NCBI RefSeq assembly: GCF_021147775.1
Contig: NZ_JAGTPK010000030.1
Span: forward strand, 1 to 64,000
Length of the DNA: 64,000 nt
Reading direction: 5' to 3'
Origin: Pseudomonas californiensis
Lineage (GTDB): Bacteria; Pseudomonadota; Gammaproteobacteria; Pseudomonadales; Pseudomonadaceae
Shown here: in pieces, positions 58,982 through 64,000 of the stretch
How the letters are laid out: every line of letters starts with the position of its first letter
Position numbering within the stretch: the first letter of the stretch is position 1
The notes under the pieces: model-generated
What the model was told of the DNA's origin: nothing
The model's database searches: none
The model's input: only the letters and a program-made list of their open reading frames with translations
Program-made: the position numbers and the translations under genes

Positions 58982-61105
58982 TCAGAAACGGAACGCAACC
59001 CCGGTGGTGACGTTGATCGGGTCGCCTGGGTAGAAGTTCGCCGAATCCTGGCCACGGGCATCGTAGGCGGTGTTGGCGGCAGTCGCATAACGCTGGTTGG
59101 TCAGGTTGCGGGCATCCAGGAACACTTCCCACTTTTTACCGGGCGCCTCGTAGCCGACCTTGGCGCCCCAGAGCGTATAAGACGGGGCGCTGAGGCTGTT
59201 GGCGAAGTCGACATAGTAGCTGGACGCAACGCGAGTATTGATCTGCGCGTAGAAGCCACCGGCCCGGCGGTATTGCAGCTCCGCCTGATAGACCTGACGC
59301 GGCAGGCTTGGCAGTTCGTTGTCGCCAAACTGGCTGTCGTTGCGGTAATGAAAGTCATTGAGGGTATAGGCCTGACGCAGGCTGACAGTGTCGCCATTGC
59401 CGCCTTCCCACAATAACGCGTTCAGCCCGCCCTCGATGCCCTGGTGGATGGTCGCACTGCCGTTGGACGTGGCGATCAGTTGATCCTGTGTCGCGCTAGC
59501 CTGCCGCACCACGACGGAAAGCAGCTCCTTCTGTATCCAGGAACGGTAGAGCGTCAGGCTGCCATCGAAAATGCCGTGCCCGCCCCGGATGCCGAACTCG
59601 ACCGTGTTGCCCTTTTGCGGTCTCACATCGGTGAGATAAGGCGAGCCTGTGCTGCCCAATTGCCAAGTGACCGGCGGATCGATCGAGCGGCTGACGTTAC
59701 CGAACAGTTCGAACTCAGGGGTCAGTTGATAGCGCAACCCGATGCGCGGGGCGATGTCATGCTCGCTGTACTCGACGCGGGCCGGAAAGTCAGTGGTATT
59801 GGTGCCGGTGGTGTATTCGATTTCCGCCTTGCGCTTGATCTCTATGAATGAGAGGCCCGTCGACAGCCATGTACGCTCACCCACCTGCAGCTCGTTGCCC
59901 AGAGAGAATACCGTGTCCCGCGAGCCGGTATAGTTGGTTTCCTGCACACGCTGATCTGTCGCGCGGCTGTGCGATTTCACGTCCGCAAGATAAGCCCGCG
60001 TGCTGCTGAACGTTACGGTACTGTCGCTGGGCAAACCCAGAAAGGTGTCGCCGTTGCGCAAATAGCGCAAGGTCAGGTTCACGTCCTTGGAGCGCCAGTC
60101 CTGTGGTGAGGCCGCGTAGCGCCACCCGTTGTACAGCGGATAGTTGTTATAGCCCAACCCCACTTCCAGCCTGGCGTTATCGTCGAACGTGTAGGTGGTT
60201 TTGCTGCCCAGCAAGGTTGAGCCGTCCTTGCGTCGACCGATGGGGACATCGTTGCTTTTGGGGTCATGCTTGAGCTGATACCTGGTCAGCGTATTGCCTT
60301 GGGTCAGGGTCTCTTCGCGGTAGCGCAGAAAGAATCGGGTTTCCAGTTTCGGACTGAAGACATGACCAAAGTTGGCGACGATACCCTGCCCTTCGTTGGA
60401 CGTTTTGTCCTGATACCCGTCTCGTTCGTTATGCAGCACGCTCACGTAATAGTCGCTGTCGCCGACCACGCCACCGGTACTGACCTGCTGTTTTCGATAA
60501 CCGAAACTGCCCGCCTCGAACCGTGCGTAGTTACCTGGATCGGTACGGCCTGTCTTGCTGACAAAGTTGATCGCGCCCCCTAATGACAAGGCGGAATAGT
60601 TGTAAGCATTGGCGCCGTAGAGCACTTCAGTGTGATCAACCGACGCCATATCAAGCATGTCCTCCTGAGTACCACCCGGCCCCGTCAGAGGCAAACCGTC
60701 ATACAGGAATTTGATCCCGAGCACATAGCCTTGATAAAACGTGTTGAGCCCCGAGCCGCGAATGGAAATCTTGTTGGCGCCGGACCCGCTTGTCGCCTGT
60801 GCAAAGACGCCGGGTTGCAACGCCAGAACGTCCTCGGCATTGGCTGCGCGCCCGCGTTCAATGTCCCGGTTATCCACCACTGCCGTCTGGCCCGCGACGT
60901 TCCTTAGCGCTTTTTCAGCCTTTTGCGCCTCGCTGGCCTGCGCGCCGGTGACCACGACCGTAGCCAGCGTCGGGTTAGCGCTGGTTGGTTGATCCTGCGC
61001 GGCCATTGAACTGCTCTGGATCAACATCAACAGAACGCCAAGACTGGAAACAGTCGTCAGCGAATCAACACGCAGCGTGCGTTTTTCAACAGTATGCAAT
61101 TTCAC
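58982..61105 (-). CDS. TonB-dependent outer membrane receptor
   Basis: 707 aa with a signal peptide (about 1-36), a TonB box-like LATVVVTG (about 47-54), a plug domain (about 70-180, with the conserved RGSGLNTFYQG and LSLGGAINFVSKTG) and a 22-strand barrel ending NVTTGVAFRF. The GTG start follows AAGGAG at 8 bases. It could take up a siderophore or another large ligand; genes nearby for an SfnB-like protein and a peptide-type ABC carrier suggest sulfur or peptide uptake (inference). Confidence 0.9.
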   Translation of the reverse strand: MKLHTVEKRTLRVDSLTTVSSLGVLLMLIQSSSMAAQDQPTSANPTLATVVVTGAQASEAQKAEKALRNVAGQTAVVDNRDIERGRAANAEDVLALQPGVFAQATSGSGANKISIRGSGLNTFYQGYVLGIKFLYDGLPLTGPGGTQEDMLDMASVDHTEVLYGANAYNYSALSLGGAINFVSKTGRTDPGNYARFEAGSFGYRKQQVSTGGVVGDSDYYVSVLHNERDGYQDKTSNEGQGIVANFGHVFSPKLETRFFLRYREETLTQGNTLTRYQLKHDPKSNDVPIGRRKDGSTLLGSKTTYTFDDNARLEVGLGYNNYPLYNGWRYAASPQDWRSKDVNLTLRYLRNGDTFLGLPSDSTVTFSSTRAYLADVKSHSRATDQRVQETNYTGSRDTVFSLGNELQVGERTWLSTGLSFIEIKRKAEIEYTTGTNTTDFPARVEYSEHDIAPRIGLRYQLTPEFELFGNVSRSIDPPVTWQLGSTGSPYLTDVRPQKGNTVEFGIRGGHGIFDGSLTLYRSWIQKELLSVVVRQASATQDQLIATSNGSATIHQGIEGGLNALLWEGGNGDTVSLRQAYTLNDFHYRNDSQFGDNELPSLPRQVYQAELQYRRAGGFYAQINTRVASSYYVDFANSLSAPSYTLWGAKVGYEAPGKKWEVFLDARNLTNQRYATAANTAYDARGQDSANFYPGDPINVTTGVAFRF

Positions 61106-61401
61106 ATTAATACTCCTTGCCTGAAAATGGACGGAGCATCTATGTGTATAGTCTCGCTCTCACGCAGGTTACTTCGCAGGATTCGTGCCACGTATAAACA
61201 GCATAAGAACGGGCAAAAGTGCGATGAGTTAACTACAAAGAGTCAGCATATTGCTGGTCAAGTGTTGGGACTCAAACAGCTTAGCGTCACTGGGTTACAG
61301 GTAGGCCAGCAGGAGATAGTTATCTTAACCAACTATCCCTACTGGGCTGTAGGTTTATGACGGGTACTGCACGGCGCAGCCTGACCCGCGCTTGAAACGA
61401 T
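61106..61401. other. region between the receptor and the flavoprotein gene
   Basis: About 300 bases upstream of the TonB-dependent receptor. It holds the receptor's promoter, with an A/T-rich stretch at 61215-61255. A small inverted repeat ATAGTT/AACTAT (61316-61321, 61331-61336) is the only structure I see; no Fur-like box is certain. Confidence 0.35.
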
Positions 61402-62610
61402 TCAGAACAGCCCTGAAGTGGGCGGCGGCGTGCCTTTCAGTTGCCACGCGCCCACTGCTGCGGCTTTCCACTGGCGAGGGTTGTGATTGGCTACGGTCCG
61501 GGCGTTACGCCAGTGGCGATCAAGGTTATGGCTGCGCCCCGTTGTGGACGCACCGCCGACATCGAATACCAACTCGGCGGCCTTGAGCGCGGACTCCGCC
61601 GCAATGTACTGTGCCTGAGCGACGTCTATCGCGGCCTGGTCTACGGCGACCGGATCCAGACCTGCAGCCCAGGCCCTGTCGATGGATTCGGCAGCGCTAA
61701 GCACCACAGCCTCTGCGGTAAATGCCCGTGCAGAAATATCCCCGACGCTCAGCTCAACATAGGGGTCATCCACAGAGCGGGCTGCCGAACTGTGTTTGAT
61801 GGGCCTGGCGTGGTCGTTGGCAAACGCCACGGCGTCGTTCAGGGCATTGCGAGCAATGCCGGCTTCAACCGCCGCCAGAAACACCTGCAGGAACGGTGTG
61901 ACGATGGTCCGCTTGCCCTCTTCCACCGTACGGGTGCGGATTTCGTGCGCTTTGACCAGCACATCATGCAGATGCGTGGTGCCGCTGGCCGTCAGACGCT
62001 GGCCCATCGCATCGAAGTCGTCCAGCAACTCCAGCCCCTTGCGGTCCCGGGGCAGTACGAAGGAAACCGGCTGGTCGTTCTCATCCAGTGCAACGGCGCT
62101 TACCCAGTCCGCGTACAACGAGCCGGTGCTGTAATACTTGCTGCCATTGGCGCGGTAATGCTCACCGTCACGCACGATGCGTGCACTGATAGAACCGTTG
62201 GCGCCGCCAACTTCCCAGCCAGCATTACCGACCACCGCACCTTGCAGATACCGCGCGAACCAGCGCTCGCGTTCCTGCTCGGCGTCTTCGGCCTGCGAGG
62301 CCAGCAGACCCTCGACGAAGCCAAAGCCGGGTCTTAACGCCTGGGCGACGTTCGAGTCTGCCGACGCGATGCGAATCAGCAACGCAATAACGTCTCTGAC
62401 CGAGCCACCTGCGCCGCCATATCGCGCAGGAATTCTGCAGGTGAACAGCCCAGCCCTGGCAAGTGCCGCAACCGCTTCGTAAGGCAGTTGCCGGTCACGC
62501 TCGCGCTGTGCGGCACCTTTGGCGATTGCGGGCAACAAGCGGTCGGCCCTGGCGTAAAGTTCCTCTACCGAAGCGGTGAGGGTTTCGGATACAGCAGACA
62601 ACGTGCTCAT
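61402..62610 (-). CDS. SfnB-like acyl-CoA dehydrogenase-fold flavoprotein
   Basis: About 402 aa: N-terminal helical domain (LPYEAVAALARAGLFTCRIP), mid beta-domain (VVGNAGWEVGGANGSISARI) and C-terminal helical domain (TGRSHNLDRHWRNARTVANHNP, with the conserved Arg and His). It is typical of the SfnB/DszC-type group that oxidises organosulfur compounds, not of fatty acid breakdown. The ATG at 62610 has AAGGA 7 bases upstream; a longer frame overlaps the ABC gene's end. Downstream of the ABC gene on the same strand. Confidence 0.85.
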   Translation of the reverse strand: MSTLSAVSETLTASVEELYARADRLLPAIAKGAAQRERDRQLPYEAVAALARAGLFTCRIPARYGGAGGSVRDVIALLIRIASADSNVAQALRPGFGFVEGLLASQAEDAEQERERWFARYLQGAVVGNAGWEVGGANGSISARIVRDGEHYRANGSKYYSTGSLYADWVSAVALDENDQPVSFVLPRDRKGLELLDDFDAMGQRLTASGTTHLHDVLVKAHEIRTRTVEEGKRTIVTPFLQVFLAAVEAGIARNALNDAVAFANDHARPIKHSSAARSVDDPYVELSVGDISARAFTAEAVVLSAAESIDRAWAAGLDPVAVDQAAIDVAQAQYIAAESALKAAELVFDVGGASTTGRSHNLDRHWRNARTVANHNPRQWKAAAVGAWQLKGTPPPTSGLF

Positions 62611-62636
62611 GACAATTCCTTGTTCAGCATCGAACT

Positions 62637-64000
62637 TCAAATAGCGATTTTCCATAGCCTGGACTCGTCAAACAGCCAGGCTGGATTTTCGGGTTCCAGC
62701 GGCGGCACAACCAGCGTGCTCCGTGCGCCTGGCAGGCGCGGCACGGCGCCCAGCAGCCGGCGGGTGTATTCGTGTTGTGGCAGCTCGAAGAGGGTTTCGA
62801 CGTCAGCACGCTCGACGACCTTGCCGTGACGCATGACCAGTACTTCATCGCTTACATGCCGAATGACCCCCAGATCATGGGAGATGAACAGGTAGGCCAG
62901 CCCCAGCGAAGCCTGCAGGTCTGCCAGCAGGTCCAGCACCTGCGCCTGAACCGAGACGTCCAGGGCCGAGACCGGCTCGTCGCAGATAATGATCTTCGGG
63001 TTGCTGGCAATCGCTCGCGCAATCGCAATGCGCTGCCGCTGCCCGCCTGACAACTGCAACGGGCGCCGCGTGGCAAGCTCGGCAGGCAGTCGCACCTGAC
63101 TCAGCAGCTGGCTGATACGTGCCGGTTGAAGCTCAGGGCCGATGCCGGCGACATCCAGCGCATCGGCCAGGATTTGCCCGACGCTCCAGCGCGGATCGAA
63201 GGAGCTCAGCGGGTCCTGATAGATCACGCTGATATCACGTCGGTGGAGGCGTCGATGCTTTTCCTCGACCCGGTTGCCACCCGCGCCTGCCCAGGGTCGA
63301 TCAAGAAAATGCACTTCACCTGCGTCTGGCTGTAACAGGCCCAGTACGATCCGCGCGACAGTGGTCTTGCCCGAGCCAGACTCGCCGACGATACCCAGCG
63401 TGCGCCCGGCCCGCAGCTCAAGGCTGACGTCGTCGACCACCTGACGGGACTGATGATCGGGGCCGACGTAGCGCTTGCCCAGCCCTTGAGCGCGCAGTAA
63501 CACTGGCGATTGCTCGTCCGGCCGTGACGCAACAGCTACCGAACCCACGCCAGGTGACAAACGCGTGCCACGCCCATGTTCTCCCGGCACCGCGTCCAAT
63601 AACGCTCGGGTGTAGGCATGACGCGGCTCCAGCAGCACCTGTTCGGTAGGCCCCTGCTCCACCACGTCGCCATGACGCAGGACCAGCACCTCGTCAGCCA
63701 GTTGCGCGACCACGGCCAGGTCGTGGCTGATGATGAGTAACGAGTCGCCGCGCGCCTTGATTTCCTGCAGCACTTGAAGAATCTGCGCCTGCACCGTTGC
63801 GTCCAGCGCGGTGGTCGGCTCATCGGCAATGACCAGGCCTGGGCTCAGTGCCAGTGCGCTGGCAATCAGAGCTCGCTGACGCAAGCCACCGGAGAGCTGG
63901 TCCGGGCGTTGGCGGGCACGTAATTGCGGCTCGGGCACGCCGACTTTTTCCAGCAGTTCGATCACACGTTCGGTACGGCTGTTTCGATCTCCCCAGCCAT
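62637..64000 (-). CDS. fused double-ABC ATPase of a peptide/nickel-type importer (partial)
   Basis: The gene enters from the right edge; its start lies beyond the window. What is visible holds the end of a first ABC domain (signature QLSGGLRQRALIASALAL, Walker B VIADEPTTALD, then a switch His in LIISHDLAVVAQ) and a full second one (Walker A GESGSGKTT, signature QLSGGQRQRIAIARAIAS, Walker B IICDEPVSALD). It resembles the YejF/DppDF-type fused ATPase that powers di-/oligopeptide or glutathione uptake. The stop is 26 bases before the SfnB-like gene, so it is probably in one operon with it. Confidence 0.9.
   Translation of the reverse strand, partial: GWGDRNSRTERVIELLEKVGVPEPQLRARQRPDQLSGGLRQRALIASALALSPGLVIADEPTTALDATVQAQILQVLQEIKARGDSLLIISHDLAVVAQLADEVLVLRHGDVVEQGPTEQVLLEPRHAYTRALLDAVPGEHGRGTRLSPGVGSVAVASRPDEQSPVLLRAQGLGKRYVGPDHQSRQVVDDVSLELRAGRTLGIVGESGSGKTTVARIVLGLLQPDAGEVHFLDRPWAGAGGNRVEEKHRRLHRRDISVIYQDPLSSFDPRWSVGQILADALDVAGIGPELQPARISQLLSQVRLPAELATRRPLQLSGGQRQRIAIARAIASNPKIIICDEPVSALDVSVQAQVLDLLADLQASLGLAYLFISHDLGVIRHVSDEVLVMRHGKVVERADVETLFELPQHEYTRRLLGAVPRLPGARSTLVVPPLEPENPAWLFDESRLWKIAI

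Noticed and set aside
1..64000. tRNA, rRNA, transposase, integrase or attachment sites
   Set aside because: No such gene or sequence could be recognised on either strand, so the mosaic look of the left third is not tied to a visible mobile element.

Overview
The window looks like chromosomal DNA of a plant-associated Pseudomonas, most likely of the P. syringae group. This is judged from protein resemblance and gene order (OprD porin, GalD-like tautomerase, Bcr/CflA and GlxA-family proteins, a trehalose PTS fed by an EIIA-HPr-EI fusion, and D-glucarate and D-tartrate catabolism); no rRNA or other marker gene is present, so the species call is inference. I found no tRNA, rRNA, CRISPR array, transposase or integrase.

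Region 1 (about 0.06-17.9 kb) is a mosaic of short redox and detoxification units, nearly every one beside its own regulator. It holds a truncated LysR gene, two exported small alpha/beta-barrel proteins, a Tat-exported molybdenum aldehyde oxidoreductase (PaoABC type) with a LysR gene, an exported cupin plus double-CMD pair, a Bcr/CflA efflux pump, an SDR, a frameshifted LysR gene, a flavodoxin-fold reductase, a small EthD/ABM-like protein, a YahK-type zinc alcohol dehydrogenase, a second ABM protein, an ACMSD-like amidohydrolase, a DJ-1/PfpI protein, a zinc-free MDR reductase and a YafY/WYL regulator. Together they suggest handling of reactive aldehydes, quinones or aromatic compounds (inference).

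Region 2 (18.2-22.6 kb) is a D-tartrate unit: a LysR regulator divergent from D-tartrate dehydratase, a DctA-type carrier, then a YcaC-type hydrolase. Region 3 (22.9-27.5 kb) is one 1526-residue SF1 helicase fused to a C-terminal PD-(D/E)xK nuclease, a possible stand-alone defence gene. Region 4 (27.7-36.1 kb) is the trehalose PTS operon (treB, treC, porin, EIIA-HPr-EI, small EIIB) with divergent treR and a pair of operators. Two independent lesions are visible: a nonsense codon in the porin and a frameshift in EIIA-HPr-EI. The small EIIB also lacks its phosphorylatable cysteine. Region 5 (36.3-40.3 kb) is D-glucarate use: a LacI regulator, twin palindromic operators, gudP and gudD.

Region 6 (40.4-45.6 kb) holds small exported or membrane proteins, a GlxA-type regulator divergent from a cysteine hydrolase, and an MFS exporter. 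Region 7 (45.7-51.3 kb) is a tight six-gene operon: GT-A glycosyltransferase, exported unknown protein, ferritin-like di-iron protein, GT-B glycosyltransferase, PAP2 phosphatase and fatty acid desaturase. It reads like an uncharacterised pathway for a desaturated glycolipid and is the best candidate here for an undescribed system. Region 8 (51.5-57.9 kb) holds an OprD porin, a CitMHS carrier, a second DctA-type carrier, a GalD/PrpF-type isomerase and a divergent LysR gene with clear inverted repeats, suggesting uptake and isomerisation of a tri- or dicarboxylate such as an aconitate. Region 9 (57.9-64 kb) holds a GST, a DUF1883 protein, a TonB-dependent receptor, an SfnB-like flavoprotein and a fused double-ABC peptide-type ATPase that runs off the right edge, probably for scavenging organosulfur compounds or peptides.
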